DNA of 64,000 nt from Rhizobiales bacterium TNE-4 (GCA_019083985.1 JAHRCV010000003.1:62001-126000); one strand, 5' to 3'; shown: positions 51,321 to 60,433, counted from the stretch's first letter. A program made the numbers and translations. Notes: generated from the sequence alone by a model not told the origin.

Positions 51321-51357
51321 GGCGTTCGGCACCGCTGTTTTCAGTTGAGATGCGGGC

Positions 51358-51696
51358 TCATACAGGAGCGGAAGGCCTTTGTGAAGGGGGGCCAAGGCGC
51401 TGTCTCAGCGCCGTTTTCCAATCCGCCAGGCCTGAGATGACGAGGAGGATCTGGATCTCTCCTCCGCCCACAATCCGATAAATAACGAGAAATTGGCCAA
51501 AAACACGCTTCCGTAGACCATTGGACAACCTCAGCCCAAGCTTTGGGAACTGCGTCAGGCCCTCACATTGCCGGCGTAGCGCAAGGACGGTGTTGGCGGC
51601 TTTGAGCCGTCCGGCATCGGCTAGGCTCACAGCCAGCGCCTTCTGCAGATCCTCGTCTTCCGAGAGGCCGCGCTCAGTCAAAAACCAACTTGCCAC
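51358..51696 (-). CDS. ParE/RelE-like toxin without its own adjacent antitoxin
   Basis: A 112-residue protein. ALAVSLADAGRLKAANTVLALRRQCEGLTQFPKLG, RLSNGLRKRVFGQFLVIYRI and IQILLVISGLADW follow the ParE pattern (helical hairpin, then strands ending in a His/Ala-Asp turn). GTG at 51696 has GGGGGG five bases upstream. No antitoxin gene precedes or follows on its strand; the nearest is the divergent Phd gene, across a 15-bp palindrome. It may be an orphan or may share that antitoxin. Confidence 0.75.
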   Translation of the reverse strand: MASWFLTERGLSEDEDLQKALAVSLADAGRLKAANTVLALRRQCEGLTQFPKLGLRLSNGLRKRVFGQFLVIYRIVGGGEIQILLVISGLADWKTALRQRLGPPSQRPSAPV

Positions 51697-51714
51697 TGAA
51701 CCCCCCGATCATTA

Positions 51715-51729
51715 TGACTATAATAGTCA
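51715..51729. promoter_or_regulatory. 15-bp perfect palindrome with divergent promoters
   Basis: TGACTAT-A-ATAGTCA. On the plus strand it contains TATAAT (51719-51724); on the minus strand TATAGT and TATTAT. Expected start sites fall about 14-16 bases before both the Phd ATG (51747) and the ParE GTG (51696), so one bound repressor would silence both sides. Confidence 0.7.
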
Positions 51730-51746
51730 CGTCAACTAGGTTTGTG

Positions 51747-52004
51747 ATGATGGATGATGTGGAATGGTCTGTCGCCGACGCGAAAGCGCGCTTCTCGGAA
51801 GTGATTGAATCGGCACGTCGCGATGGTCCGCAGACCATCACACGCAATGGCAAACCAGCGGCCGTGATCGTCTCCGTCGAAGAGTGGGAACAAAAGTCAA
51901 AGCGCAAAGGCTCGTTAGCCGAGTTCTTTCGCAGCTCCCCCCTTGTTGGGGTTGAACTGGACCTTGAACAGAGCCTCGACGAACCGCGCGATTGGCCCAA
52001 ATGA
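51747..52004 (+). CDS. Phd/YefM-family antitoxin (VapB partner of VapC)
   Basis: An 85-residue protein: WSVADAKARFSEVIESARRDGPQTITRNGKPAAVIVSVEEWE is the complete Phd fold; the acidic C-terminus ([16 protein letters not shown]) would bind the toxin. ATG at 51747 with AGG six bases upstream (51750 also possible). Four-base overlap with vapC. Confidence 0.92.
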   Translation: MMDDVEWSVADAKARFSEVIESARRDGPQTITRNGKPAAVIVSVEEWEQKSKRKGSLAEFFRSSPLVGVELDLEQSLDEPRDWPK

Positions 52005-52420
52005 AGTGGCTGCTCGACACCAATGTCCTTTCTGAATTGGTGCGCGAACACCCCCATCCGAGCGTGTTGGATTTCATTCACGAGACTGACGAAGACCGCA
52101 TCTTTTTAAGCGCAATGACGTGGGCTGAACTTCGCCGCGGCATTGCGTTGTTACCTTCAGGCCGCAAGAGAGATCGACTGACGACATGGCTTGAAGATGA
52201 CGTGCGCGAACGCTTTGGCGCACGCTTGCTTCCTGTCAGCATCGATATTGCCGACCGCTGGGGCGTGTTAATGGCTGAAGCAAAAACAAGCGGCCATTCA
52301 GTTTCAACGATTGATGGTTTTCTGGCCGCGACAGCTTTGGAGCACAATCTCCATCTCGTGACTCGCAATAGTAAAGATTTCCAGATGCTCGGCGTTGCCC
52401 TGTTCAACCCTTGGGCTTGA
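52001..52420 (+). CDS. vapC: VapC-type PIN-domain ribonuclease toxin
   Basis: A 139-residue PIN protein. [11 protein letters not shown] (first Asp), TWAELRRGI (Glu), [26 protein letters not shown] (two further acidic residues). The catalytic acidic set is complete. The family closely resembles FitB/VapC proteins paired with Phd-type antitoxins. The 3' end overlaps trmD on the other strand by 17 bases. Confidence 0.93.
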   Translation: MKWLLDTNVLSELVREHPHPSVLDFIHETDEDRIFLSAMTWAELRRGIALLPSGRKRDRLTTWLEDDVRERFGARLLPVSIDIADRWGVLMAEAKTSGHSVSTIDGFLAATALEHNLHLVTRNSKDFQMLGVALFNPWA

Positions 52421-53099
52421 GCAAATCGGGCCGTCGCGCCTGCGTAATCGCCTCGCTTTGCGCGCGACGCCAGCGCGCGATCTTGGCATGGTCACCTGAC
52501 AACAAAATGTCTGGGATCGCCCGGCCTTCCCATTCGCGTGGTCGCGTATAATGCGGATATTCGAGAAGCCCGTTCTCGAAGCTCTCTTCCTCGCCCGATT
52601 GCTCATGGCCCATCACACCGGGCAGCAACCGAACGCAGGCATCCATCAAGACGAGTGCGGCCATCTCGCCGCCCGATAAGATGTAATCGCCGATCGAAAC
52701 TTCTTCGAGCTGCCGCCCTTCGATCACCCGTTCATCAACACCTTCAAAACGCCCACACACGATCAACGCACCCGGCCCTTCGGCAAGCGTGCGTATGCGC
52801 GCTTGCGTCAACGGTTTTCCACGCGGTGACATCAAAAGGCGCGGCCGCGGATCGTCTGGCGTCACAGCCGCATCAAGAGCGTCGGCCAGAACATCGGCGC
52901 GCAACACCATGCCAGCGCCACCACCGGCTGGCGTATCATCGACCGTGCGGTGTTTGCCAATGCCAAAATCGCGAATGTTACGTGCATCGCATTGCCATGC
53001 GCCGCGCGCGAGCGCATCACCCGCGAGTGATAGGCCAAGCGGGCCCGGAAACATCTCTGGATAAAGCGTGAGAATGGTGGCACGCCAGTTCATCGTCAA
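52404..53099 (-). CDS. trmD: tRNA (guanine37-N1)-methyltransferase
   Basis: A 231-residue SPOUT enzyme. [16 protein letters not shown] start, RALGxG-like [26 protein letters not shown] and [18 protein letters not shown] form the trefoil-knot SAM site. It methylates G37 next to the anticodon to prevent frameshifting. Four-base overlap with rimM; order ffh-rpsP-rimM-trmD is standard. Confidence 0.98.
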   Translation of the reverse strand: MTMNWRATILTLYPEMFPGPLGLSLAGDALARGAWQCDARNIRDFGIGKHRTVDDTPAGGGAGMVLRADVLADALDAAVTPDDPRPRLLMSPRGKPLTQARIRTLAEGPGALIVCGRFEGVDERVIEGRQLEEVSIGDYILSGGEMAALVLMDACVRLLPGVMGHEQSGEEESFENGLLEYPHYTRPREWEGRAIPDILLSGDHAKIARWRRAQSEAITQARRPDLLKPKG

Positions 53100-53641
53100 A
53101 GCGCGCCCGGCGTGCCGGTCTCGTCTTCATCGCCTCGCACTTCGACCTCGATCGGCGGATCAATCGTGACAACGCGCCCTGAAAGATCGACATGCGGAAC
53201 AACCGCCTTGGTAAAAGGCAGAAGAACGCGGGTCTTGTCAGCTTTTTCGACTTCGATGAGATCGCCAGCGCCGAAATTCTCGACGGCCACGACAATTCCG
53301 AAATCCTCGCCCGTCATAGTCTTGGCGTGGAGCCCGATCAGATCGGAGAAATAGAATTCATCATCATCCGGCGGCGGCAATTGCGAGCGCAGGACATAGA
53401 GTTCGCGGCGTGTGAGTTTCGCCGCCTTGTCGCGATCATCGACGCCATCGAATTTGACGACCAGCATATCGTCTTTGAGGAGACGCACCTTGGTGAGAAG
53501 GAGCGTCTCGCCGGAGCTATCCGTCAGCGGGCCATAATCCGCAATTGCCAACGGATCGGCAGTGAAGGATTTGAGCCTGAGCTCACCCTTCACGCCATGC
53601 GGCGCGCCGACCACACCGACGAGGATCATGCCCCCGCTCAT
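53096..53641 (-). CDS. rimM: Ribosome maturation factor RimM
   Basis: A 181-residue 16S processing factor that works with S16/S19. N-terminal [20 protein letters not shown] and the PRC-barrel [18 protein letters not shown] ... [19 protein letters not shown] are typical. Overlaps trmD by four bases, 24 bases after rpsP. Confidence 0.97.
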   Translation of the reverse strand: MSGGMILVGVVGAPHGVKGELRLKSFTADPLAIADYGPLTDSSGETLLLTKVRLLKDDMLVVKFDGVDDRDKAAKLTRRELYVLRSQLPPPDDDEFYFSDLIGLHAKTMTGEDFGIVVAVENFGAGDLIEVEKADKTRVLLPFTKAVVPHVDLSGRVVTIDPPIEVEVRGDEDETGTPGAL

Positions 53642-53665
53642 ATGCGTGTCCCGGCGCGCAAGGTT

Positions 53666-54028
53666 TTATTCAGCAGCCGGAGCGGCAGCGGCTTCCGCCG
53701 CGGCGGCAGCAGCAGCGGCAGCGCGTTCCTGTGCCTTCTTCTTCGGCTGCGACTTCTGCGGGTTGTTGCGGGCCGGACGCTTCAGCACGCCAGCAGCATC
53801 AAGGAAGCGCATCACGCGATCGGTTGGCTGTGCGCCCTTGGCAATCCACGCCTTGGCCTTCTCAATGTCGAACTTGATGCGCTCGGCATTGTCCTTCGGC
53901 AGCATCGGATTGAACGTGCCGAGCTTTTCGATGAAGCGGCCATCGCGCGGATAGCGGCTGTCAGCGACGACGATCGAATAATGCGGACGCTTTTTCGCGC
54001 CACCGCGCGACAGACGGATCTTCAACAT
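53666..54028 (-). CDS. rpsP: 30S ribosomal protein S16
   Basis: A 120-residue S16. [20 protein letters not shown] and [12 protein letters not shown] are diagnostic. After residue about 80 there is a Lys-rich then Ala-rich tail ([18 protein letters not shown]), 35 residues longer than E. coli S16, which is common in alphaproteobacteria. ATG at 54028; the open frame beyond to 54247 is out of register with ffh. Confidence 0.97.
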   Translation of the reverse strand: MLKIRLSRGGAKKRPHYSIVVADSRYPRDGRFIEKLGTFNPMLPKDNAERIKFDIEKAKAWIAKGAQPTDRVMRFLDAAGVLKRPARNNPQKSQPKKKAQERAAAAAAAAAEAAAAPAAE

Positions 54029-54110
54029 GGTCTTAGTCCTGTTTTCATTTCCCACCGGTCTTGAGGGGCCTCGTCGCCGCCGGCGGGAAACGCGCGACGA
54101 AAAGCCTGTT

Positions 54111-55655
54111 TCACTTTTTCTTTCCCCCAAAGGGGAAACCCGGAAGCCCCGGTCCTTTCGAACCCAAGCCCGGTAATCCGCCCGGCAAACCGGGCAAGCC
54201 TTTCGGGAAACCGCCCGGCGGCAAGGGCGGTAAACCACCACCGCCACCCGGCATTTTCCGTTGCATTTCTTCGATCATTTCCGGCGTCGGCTGCGGCATG
54301 CCACCGCCACCAAGGCCGAACATATTGGCAAGGCCTGCCAGCGGTCCGCGTTTGCCGCCCTTGCCCATCATCTTCATCATGTCCGCCATCTGACGATGTG
54401 TTTTCAGAAGGCGGTTGATCTCTTCAGCTTTGGTGCCCGAACCCGCTGCAATGCGTTTCTTGCGCGAGTTTTTCAGAATGTCGGGATCACGGCGCTCTTG
54501 CGGCGTCATCGAATTGATGATCGCGATCTGCCGCGCGATGACCTTGTTGTCGAGATTGGCGTTGGCGATCTGATCTTTCATCTTCGCAACGCCCGGCATC
54601 ATGCCGAGGATGCCGCCAATGCCGCCGATCTTTTCAACCTGTGCAAGTTGCTCGCGCATATCGTCGAGATCGAACTTGCCCTTGCGCATTTTCTCCGCAA
54701 TGGCCTGCGCTTTTTCAGCGTCGATCGACTCCGCTGCTTTTTCGACGAGCGAAACAATATCGCCCATGCCGAGAATGCGATTGGCGATGCGACCGGGATG
54801 GAAATCCTCGAGCGCATCCATTTTTTCGCCGGTACCGACGATCTTGATGGGCTTGCCGGTCACCGCACGCATCGAGAGTGCGGCACCACCGCGGCCATCG
54901 CCATCGATACGGGTGAGCACGATGCCGGTCAGATCGACACGGCCCGCGAACGCTTTTGCCGTGTTGACCGCATCCTGACCGGTCAACGCATCAGCGACCA
55001 ACAGAATTTCATGCGGATTGGCGATCGCTGCAACTTCGGCGACTTCGGCCATCAAGGCTTCATCGACCGTGGTGCGACCGGCGGTATCGAGCATGATGAC
55101 GTCGTAGCCGCCGAGACGCGCAGCATCGAGCGCACGCCGCGTGATCTGCACCGCGCTCTGCCCGGCAATGATCGGCAATGTATCGACACCGATCTGCTGT
55201 CCTAGAACAGCCAACTGCTCCATGGCAGCAGGGCGGCGCGTGTCGAGCGACGCCATCAAGACTTTCTTGTTCGCGCGTTCCTTGAAACGCTTGGCGAGCT
55301 TTGCCGTCGTGGTCGTTTTACCCGAGCCCTGCAAACCGACCATCAGCACAGGAACCGGCGGCACGGCCTCAAGGCTCACAGGATCGGCTTCGGCACCAAG
55401 CGTCTCGACAAGCGTGTCATGCACGATCTTGACGACCATCTGGCCCGGGGTGACCGATTTGATCACTTCGGCGCCCACCGCGCGGCTCTTCACCTTGTCG
55501 GTAAAGCTCTTCACCACGTCGAGCGAGACATCAGCCTCGATCAAGGCGCGGCGCACCTCGCGCATCGCGGCGTTGACATCATCCTCCGTCAGCGCGCCCC
55601 GGCGGGTCAGCGCATCGAGAATTCCGGATAGCCTTTGGGACAGGCCTTCGAACAT
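54111..55655 (-). CDS. ffh: Signal recognition particle protein Ffh
   Basis: A 514-residue GTPase. N domain, G domain with [30 protein letters not shown] and [13 protein letters not shown], and the Met-rich M domain with [10 protein letters not shown]-type RNA-binding motif ([12 protein letters not shown]). The C-terminal 60 residues are Gly/Pro/Leu-rich (for example [15 protein letters not shown]), a tail seen in relatives. It targets membrane proteins with FtsY. First gene of ffh-rpsP-rimM-trmD. No SRP RNA is visible next to it. Confidence 0.98.
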   Translation of the reverse strand: MFEGLSQRLSGILDALTRRGALTEDDVNAAMREVRRALIEADVSLDVVKSFTDKVKSRAVGAEVIKSVTPGQMVVKIVHDTLVETLGAEADPVSLEAVPPVPVLMVGLQGSGKTTTTAKLAKRFKERANKKVLMASLDTRRPAAMEQLAVLGQQIGVDTLPIIAGQSAVQITRRALDAARLGGYDVIMLDTAGRTTVDEALMAEVAEVAAIANPHEILLVADALTGQDAVNTAKAFAGRVDLTGIVLTRIDGDGRGGAALSMRAVTGKPIKIVGTGEKMDALEDFHPGRIANRILGMGDIVSLVEKAAESIDAEKAQAIAEKMRKGKFDLDDMREQLAQVEKIGGIGGILGMMPGVAKMKDQIANANLDNKVIARQIAIINSMTPQERRDPDILKNSRKKRIAAGSGTKAEEINRLLKTHRQMADMMKMMGKGGKRGPLAGLANMFGLGGGGMPQPTPEMIEEMQRKMPGGGGGLPPLPPGGFPKGLPGLPGGLPGLGSKGPGLPGFPFGGKKK

Positions 55656-55790
55656 GGTCGCTCCATTTGGGACCGCGAGAGACGCTCAACGCAAAACGCG
55701 CCCGAGGGCGCAACGCGCTGTCGGGCGGTCTCCTCCGGCATTTCGGCCACCGGTCGGAAGGCGAGAACGGATCTCGTCGGAACGGGAGGG

Positions 55791-55819
55791 GAAATACCGG
55801 AAGGGGCTGGGTGAGTCAA
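55791..55819 (-). promoter_or_regulatory. Candidate promoter of ffh-rpsP-rimM-trmD
   Basis: Minus strand TTGACT (55819-55814), 17 bases, TATTTC (55796-55791), giving a leader of about 125 bases before ffh. The rest of 55656-55917 holds only a stem ACCCGTC/GACGGGT (about 55836-55855) and, on the plus strand, TTGACG-N17-ACATAA (55861-55889) of unclear use. Confidence 0.45.
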
Positions 55820-55917
55820 TTTTTCGCACGAACCCGTCCGATTAGACGGGTCAGCCAAGGTTGACGTTAGGGCAGGCTCTCGGACATAACAAATGCCTGA
55901 CTACCCAGCAAAAACTT

Positions 55918-55953
55918 GCGCCGTCGGGACAACAATCTCGGCGGCGCTTTTTT
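55918..55953. terminator. Strong terminator downstream of the 25-residue peptide gene
   Basis: 12-bp stem (GCGCCG...CGGCGC with two wobble pairs) and 6-base loop, with TTTTTT on the plus strand and GTTTTTG after the stem on the minus strand. It is 22 bases beyond the stop of the peptide gene on the minus strand. Confidence 0.85.
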
Positions 55954-55974
55954 GTCCGGCTCAGCGGTTATTCC

Positions 55975-56052
55975 TCAAATGGGAAAGAACGACCCCAGGC
56001 CGGCTGACATGGCAAGCAACGCCGCAAAAAGCCACTGGAATAGCAGTTTCAT
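55975..56052 (-). CDS. 25-residue hydrophobic peptide gene
   Basis: Minus strand ATG at 56052, stop TGA at 55977-55975. The product begins MKLLFQWLFAALLAMSAGLG and ends FFPI: one short hydrophobic helix. GGGAGG sits five bases before the ATG, the best ribosome binding site in the region, and a strong terminator follows. TAATAT at about 56120-56126 (minus) could be the -10 of its promoter. It resembles small membrane peptides that bind larger membrane proteins; no family is recognised. Confidence 0.6.
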   Translation of the reverse strand: MKLLFQWLFAALLAMSAGLGSFFPI

Positions 56053-56261
56053 GACTGCCTCCCTCGCCCGCATGGGGCGGGTTCGATGGGCCGTCCGCTC
56101 ATGGCGGACAATCCCAATATTACACCTTTCCCGAACCCTCAGCCACCCGATTCTGTTCGGGTAAGTACATGAATTCTTTGTATTTACCGTAACGCTCTCG
56201 CTATTGACCGGGAATTTTTATGCGCTACGACGCAGTGCATGGAAATGGGGAGGGTGAGGCG

Positions 56262-57236
56262 GTGAACCTGGTTGACCTTGCAGTCACGAACCTTCTTTCC
56301 CCGGTCGTTCTCTTCTTTGCCCTCGGGGTCGCTGCAGCGCTCGCGCGCTCCGACCTCTCCGTCCCAGAGGCGGTGGCCAAGGGGATCGCGCTCTACCTGA
56401 TGATGGCGATCGGCTTGAAGGGCGGTGTCGAAGTGGCCCGCCAAGGCCTGACTTCCACGTTGATCCTGACCGTTCTTGCGGGCGCGGTGCTCTCCTTCGC
56501 CATTCCCTTCCTTGCCTACGCCATTCTTCGGTTTGTTTCCCGGCTCTCAGCCGTCGATGCGGCCGCTGTTGCGGCCCATTACGGCTCGATCTCCGCTGTC
56601 ACGCTTGCTGTGGCCATCGAAGTGCTGGGCCGTGCGGGGCTCAATTTCGAAGGCTACATGATCGCGGTTGCGGCCGTGATGGAGACGCCCGCCATTTTGG
56701 CCGCTCTTCTAATCGCACGCCGCTCCCGCCCCGATGATGGGCTCTCACGCGGTGAACTTCTGCATGAAGTGGCCTTCAATGGCTCAGTCGTCGTGCTCGT
56801 TGGCTCCTTCTTCGTCGGTTGGATTGCAGGGCCTGCTGGCATGAAACCGATCGCGCCCCTGTTCACCGATCTCTTCCGCGGCATGCTCTGCCTATTCCTG
56901 CTCGACATGGGATTGGTAGCTGGACGCGGCTTTGCGCGCGCGAAAAAAGCGCTCTCAGCACCGGTCATACTGTTCGGCTTCGTGATGCCGCTGATTTCGG
57001 CCGCCATCGCTGCGCCCATTGCCGCGATGCTCGGCCTGTCGCCCGGCGGCGCGATGCTGTTCATCACGCTTGCGGCGTCCGCCTCTTACATCGCCGTACC
57101 CGCCGCCATGCGCCTTGCACTGCCTGAAGCAGATGCCGCCATCTATTTGACGCTGTCGCTTGGCGTTACTTTCCCCTTCAATCTCATCATCGGTCTGCCG
57201 CTCTATCTCAGCGTTGCGCAGAAACTGGCCGGGTAA
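56262..57236 (+). CDS. sbtA: SbtA-family sodium-dependent bicarbonate transporter
   Basis: A 324-residue protein with ten predicted helices. NLLSPVVLFFALGVAAALARSDL, the AAHYGSISAVTLAVA segment and VMETPAILAALL are SbtA signatures; the second half repeats the fold (AASASYIAVPAAMRLALPEA). It imports bicarbonate with Na in cyanobacteria. GTG at 56262 with GGGAGG upstream is preferred to the ATG at 56220. Four bases before sbtB. Confidence 0.9.
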   Translation: MNLVDLAVTNLLSPVVLFFALGVAAALARSDLSVPEAVAKGIALYLMMAIGLKGGVEVARQGLTSTLILTVLAGAVLSFAIPFLAYAILRFVSRLSAVDAAAVAAHYGSISAVTLAVAIEVLGRAGLNFEGYMIAVAAVMETPAILAALLIARRSRPDDGLSRGELLHEVAFNGSVVVLVGSFFVGWIAGPAGMKPIAPLFTDLFRGMLCLFLLDMGLVAGRGFARAKKALSAPVILFGFVMPLISAAIAAPIAAMLGLSPGGAMLFITLAASASYIAVPAAMRLALPEADAAIYLTLSLGVTFPFNLIIGLPLYLSVAQKLAG

Positions 57237-57240
57237 CACC

Positions 57241-57552
57241 ATGCAGCTCCACCGCAAGAAACGGATTGAAATCATCCTCGAAGCGCCGGGATTGCGCCGG
57301 CTCACCGAAATTCTCGAACGCGTGCAGGTGACGGGCTATACCGTGCTGCCTGCCATTGCAGGCAATGGAAGAGGCGGTCCGTGGAGCGAGGCCGGTCAAG
57401 TGACCGACGCTGAGCGGATGGTCTGCGTGATGTGCCTGATTGATCCGGCGCGCACCGATGAGGTGATCGGCCCCATATTCGAGCTTGTGAAGCGCCATAT
57501 TGGCTTGATCAGCGTGAGCGATGCCGAAGTCATTCGCGGCGAGCGCTTCTGA
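57241..57552 (+). CDS. sbtB: SbtB-like PII family regulator
   Basis: A 103-residue PII-like protein: KRIEIILEAPGLRRLTEIL, ERVQVTGYTVLPAIAGNGRGG (the T-loop region), and the C-terminal EVIGPIFELVKRHIGLISVSDAEVIRGERF. It ends in Arg-Gly-Glu-Arg-Phe and lacks the C-terminal Cys pair reported in some cyanobacterial SbtB. SbtB binds SbtA and senses adenyl nucleotides. Directly after sbtA, so surely its partner. Confidence 0.88.
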   Translation: MQLHRKKRIEIILEAPGLRRLTEILERVQVTGYTVLPAIAGNGRGGPWSEAGQVTDAERMVCVMCLIDPARTDEVIGPIFELVKRHIGLISVSDAEVIRGERF

Positions 57553-57621
57553 TCCGCCGATAGGCTTGCTTGACACAGGCGCAGCCCGGGTGTTTGCGGG
57601 AGGGCAACAAGAGGTGTTGTC

Positions 57622-58299
57622 ATGTTCCCCGACCGGCTGCGCGAAGGTTATCGCGCTTTTCTGAGCGACCGTTTCCCGCAAGAGCAGAGCCGTTTCGAGG
57701 AATTGGCCGCTTCGGGCCAGAAGCCACAAATCATGTTGATCGGCTGCTGCGATAGCCGCGTGTCCCCGGAAGTGATCTTCGATGCGCGACCGGGCGAACT
57801 CTTCGTTGTTCGCAACGTCGCCAACATCGTCCCGCCCTATCAGCCCGATGGTGAAAAACACGGCACATCGGCCGCGCTTGAGTTTGCGGTGCAAGCGCTG
57901 CGCGTTCAGCACATCGTCATCATGGGGCATGGCCGCTGCGGCGGTATTCGCGCTTTCGTTGCCGATGACGAACCACTCTCACCGGGTGATTTCATCGGTA
58001 GCTGGATGCAGCTTGTGGCGCCCGCGGCCAAAGCGGTCGGACCACGTGGCGAAGCGCCGATTGCCGATTACGTCGAGAAGCTCGGCATGATGTCAGTGAT
58101 GAAAAGCATCGACAATCTGATGAGCTTTCCGTGCGTTCGCATTTTGCACGAACGCGGCAAGCTCCATCTGCATGGCTGCTATTTTGACGTCACGACCGGC
58201 GTGTTGCAGGTGCTCGACAAGGCAAATGGCATGTTCTACCCAATCGAGCCCGAAGCCCGCGCACGTGTTTCGCTCTTCCGCGCTTCGCCTGCGAATTGA
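57622..58299 (+). CDS. Beta-class carbonic anhydrase
   Basis: A 225-residue enzyme with the zinc ligands CCDSRVSPE (Cys, Asp-Arg dyad) and HGRCGG (His, Cys). VRNVANIVPPY and GTSAALEFAV are typical. It equilibrates CO2 and bicarbonate in the cytoplasm. It is 69 bases after sbtB on the same strand; transport of bicarbonate and its use are likely linked. ATG at 57622. Confidence 0.94.
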   Translation: MFPDRLREGYRAFLSDRFPQEQSRFEELAASGQKPQIMLIGCCDSRVSPEVIFDARPGELFVVRNVANIVPPYQPDGEKHGTSAALEFAVQALRVQHIVIMGHGRCGGIRAFVADDEPLSPGDFIGSWMQLVAPAAKAVGPRGEAPIADYVEKLGMMSVMKSIDNLMSFPCVRILHERGKLHLHGCYFDVTTGVLQVLDKANGMFYPIEPEARARVSLFRASPAN

Positions 58300-58302
58300 C
58301 GC

Positions 58303-59613
58303 TTAGCGCTCGGCGTAAAGATCGGCACGCGTCGCAGGTGTTGGCAGGAAGCCTTTGTTCTTGCGCGAGGCCAGCGTCTGAAAAATGCCAACAGCACCGC
58401 GCTCAAATGCGAGCGAGCAGCCACCAATATAAAGAAGCCACATCCGCGTCTTCTCAGGCCCAATTTCAGCTTCTGCCTCAGCCCGGCGCGCGATGATGTT
58501 GTCGTGCCAGATGCGGCAGGTGCGCGCGTAATGCATGCGCCACGCTTCGACATCGTGAATTTCGAACCGTGCACGCTCCATATTGGCAATCGACATGCCA
58601 AGATGGTCGAGTTCGCCGCCCGGGAAAATGTAACGTACCAAAGCGCGATATTCGGCGCGCATTTTGCGGAAATCCTTGTCCGAGCCCTTGGCCGGACGTG
58701 AAATCGCGTGATGCAGATAAAGCCCGCTCGGCTTCAAAAGACGATGCACAGCTTTGAAATATTTCGTGTGATTATCGATGCCGACCGCTTCGAACATGCC
58801 GATTGATGAGATCGTGTCGAACTGAGCATCTTCGAGATCATTATAATCGATCAGCTTGACGGTGACACGATCTGACAAGCCGCGCGCTGCAATCTTTTCG
58901 CGCGCCAACGCCGCTTGCTCTTCTGACAGCGTCACACCGACGGCTTCAACGCCATAAAACTCAGCGGCATGGCAGATCAGTGCGCCCCAACCGCAACCGA
59001 TATCGAGATGGCGCTGCCCCGGCTTCATCCGCAATTTGCGGCAGATCATGTCGAGCTTATCACGCTGCGCTTTCGCAATGTCCCAATGAAAATCCGGTGT
59101 GTAATACGCGCAGGTATAAACCATGTCGGGATCGAGAAAGAGCTTATAGAAAGCGTTCGATACGTCGTAATGATAAGCGATGTTCTTCTTGTTCGTTGCC
59201 GCATCGCCACTTTTCAGAGAGGCGGCATCGCCATCGCCTGCTTGGAAATTGGCGCGACCCGGCGCGGTGCCAAGGAGCACGAGCGCTTTGGCAAGGCGGA
59301 AGAAACCGATCTTTTTCAGAACGGTCTTGATCTTCACCTTCGGTCGCAGCGTAGCGAGATCGAAAATCGTGCCGTCCTTCCAATCGATCCGCCCTTCGAT
59401 ATGCAGACGGAGGAAGGTGTCGAGCACAGGCTTGCGAATAAGCGTGGCAAGCGCGCCCTCATCGGCAATCACGATGCGCATGGGCGAATTCCCCTGCGCG
59501 GGCGGAATGTCGGTGCCGTCCCAAAGCGTGATCCCGAAGCCGAGATCAAGCGCTTTGACGGCGCGGGCGAGAAGGTCTTGGGTGGCGGCAAGCCGCTGTG
59601 CGGGCGTAAACAT
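58303..59613 (-). CDS. cfa: Cyclopropane-fatty-acyl-phospholipid synthase family enzyme
   Basis: A 436-residue protein. N-terminal lipid-binding domain, then SAM-binding LDIGCGWGALICHAAE and GVTLSEEQAALA, and the active-site region SIGMFEAVGIDNH and YIFPGGELDHLG. It methylenates unsaturated acyl chains in membrane lipids. The stop is three bases beyond the carbonic anhydrase stop on the other strand. Several paralogues exist in related bacteria, so the exact lipid product is uncertain. Confidence 0.9.
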   Translation of the reverse strand: MFTPAQRLAATQDLLARAVKALDLGFGITLWDGTDIPPAQGNSPMRIVIADEGALATLIRKPVLDTFLRLHIEGRIDWKDGTIFDLATLRPKVKIKTVLKKIGFFRLAKALVLLGTAPGRANFQAGDGDAASLKSGDAATNKKNIAYHYDVSNAFYKLFLDPDMVYTCAYYTPDFHWDIAKAQRDKLDMICRKLRMKPGQRHLDIGCGWGALICHAAEFYGVEAVGVTLSEEQAALAREKIAARGLSDRVTVKLIDYNDLEDAQFDTISSIGMFEAVGIDNHTKYFKAVHRLLKPSGLYLHHAISRPAKGSDKDFRKMRAEYRALVRYIFPGGELDHLGMSIANMERARFEIHDVEAWRMHYARTCRIWHDNIIARRAEAEAEIGPEKTRMWLLYIGGCSLAFERGAVGIFQTLASRKNKGFLPTPATRADLYAER

Positions 59614-59722
59614 GGGCAGGCCTTTAGCACGGCCATCCCGCGCCTGCGAAGCCCGCCCCTTTGCGGTTCAGCCTTGGCGTGGCATTTTCACGGCTCGTTC
59701 CGTGGATTTGATTCTCGCCGCA

Positions 59723-60433
59723 ATGTCCGACCCCATCCTCATCGTGCTCCATCAGGAACATTCGACACCCGGCCGGGTCGGTCGCCTTTTGCGTGAACGC
59801 GGCTTTGCGCTCGATATTCGCCGCCCGCCACTGGGCGAGGCTCTGCCCAAGGATCTGAGCCGCCACCATGCGATGGTGGTGTTTGGCGGCCCGCAAAGCG
59901 CCAACGACCCTGAGGACTGGATCAAGGCCGAAACCGACCTTTTGGGCCGCGCCTCAGCCGATGGCGCGCGCGTTCTGGGCCTCTGCCTTGGCGCGCAGAT
60001 GATGATCCGCGCCTATGGCGGTCAGGTCGCGACCCATCCGGAAGGTCGCGCCGAAATCGGCTATTATCCGGTGCAACCCACGCAAGCCGGGGCAAAACTA
60101 GCCGACGCCCATGCCAATCCTTGGCCCCGCACCGTCTATCAATGGCACCGGGAAGGCTGGTTTGATCTGCCCAAGGGCTTGGAAGCGCTCGTCTCGGGTG
60201 GTGATTTCGAGCAGCAAGCCTTCCGCATTGGCGAGAACGCCTTCGGCCTGCAATTCCACCCGGAAGTCACCTACGCCATGATGTGCCGCTGGACAGTCCG
60301 AGCGCATGAGCGCATGCAGATGCCTGGGGCCAAACCGCGGCACGAACATTTGAGCGGCTGGTTTGAGTATGACCCTGCCGTCCGCCGTTGGCTCGATGGA
60401 TTTCTCGACCATTGGGCGGGGCGGCCGGCTTAA
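59723..60433 (+). CDS. Class I glutamine amidotransferase-like protein
   Basis: A 236-residue GATase1 protein related to GMP-synthase glutaminase domains. Catalytic Cys in LGLCLGAQMM, His-x-Glu in FGLQFHPEVT. No synthetase domain and no synthase gene adjacent, so the acceptor is unknown; gamma-glutamyl hydrolase-like or peptidase functions are possible. ATG at 59723 (the frame opens far upstream inside cfa antisense). No strong ribosome binding site. Confidence 0.85.
   Translation: MSDPILIVLHQEHSTPGRVGRLLRERGFALDIRRPPLGEALPKDLSRHHAMVVFGGPQSANDPEDWIKAETDLLGRASADGARVLGLCLGAQMMIRAYGGQVATHPEGRAEIGYYPVQPTQAGAKLADAHANPWPRTVYQWHREGWFDLPKGLEALVSGGDFEQQAFRIGENAFGLQFHPEVTYAMMCRWTVRAHERMQMPGAKPRHEHLSGWFEYDPAVRRWLDGFLDHWAGRPA

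Noticed and set aside
55656-55917. SRP RNA or another structural RNA next to ffh
   Set aside because: I looked for the conserved GGTCAGG...GGAAG...AGCAGCC core on both strands and did not find it.
55916-56164. 82-residue open frame on the plus strand
   Set aside because: Starts inside a terminator, lacks a ribosome binding site and runs against the better-supported 25-residue gene.
59180-59722. Long N-terminal extension of the amidotransferase
   Set aside because: It is antisense to cfa; the domain begins at ATG 59723.
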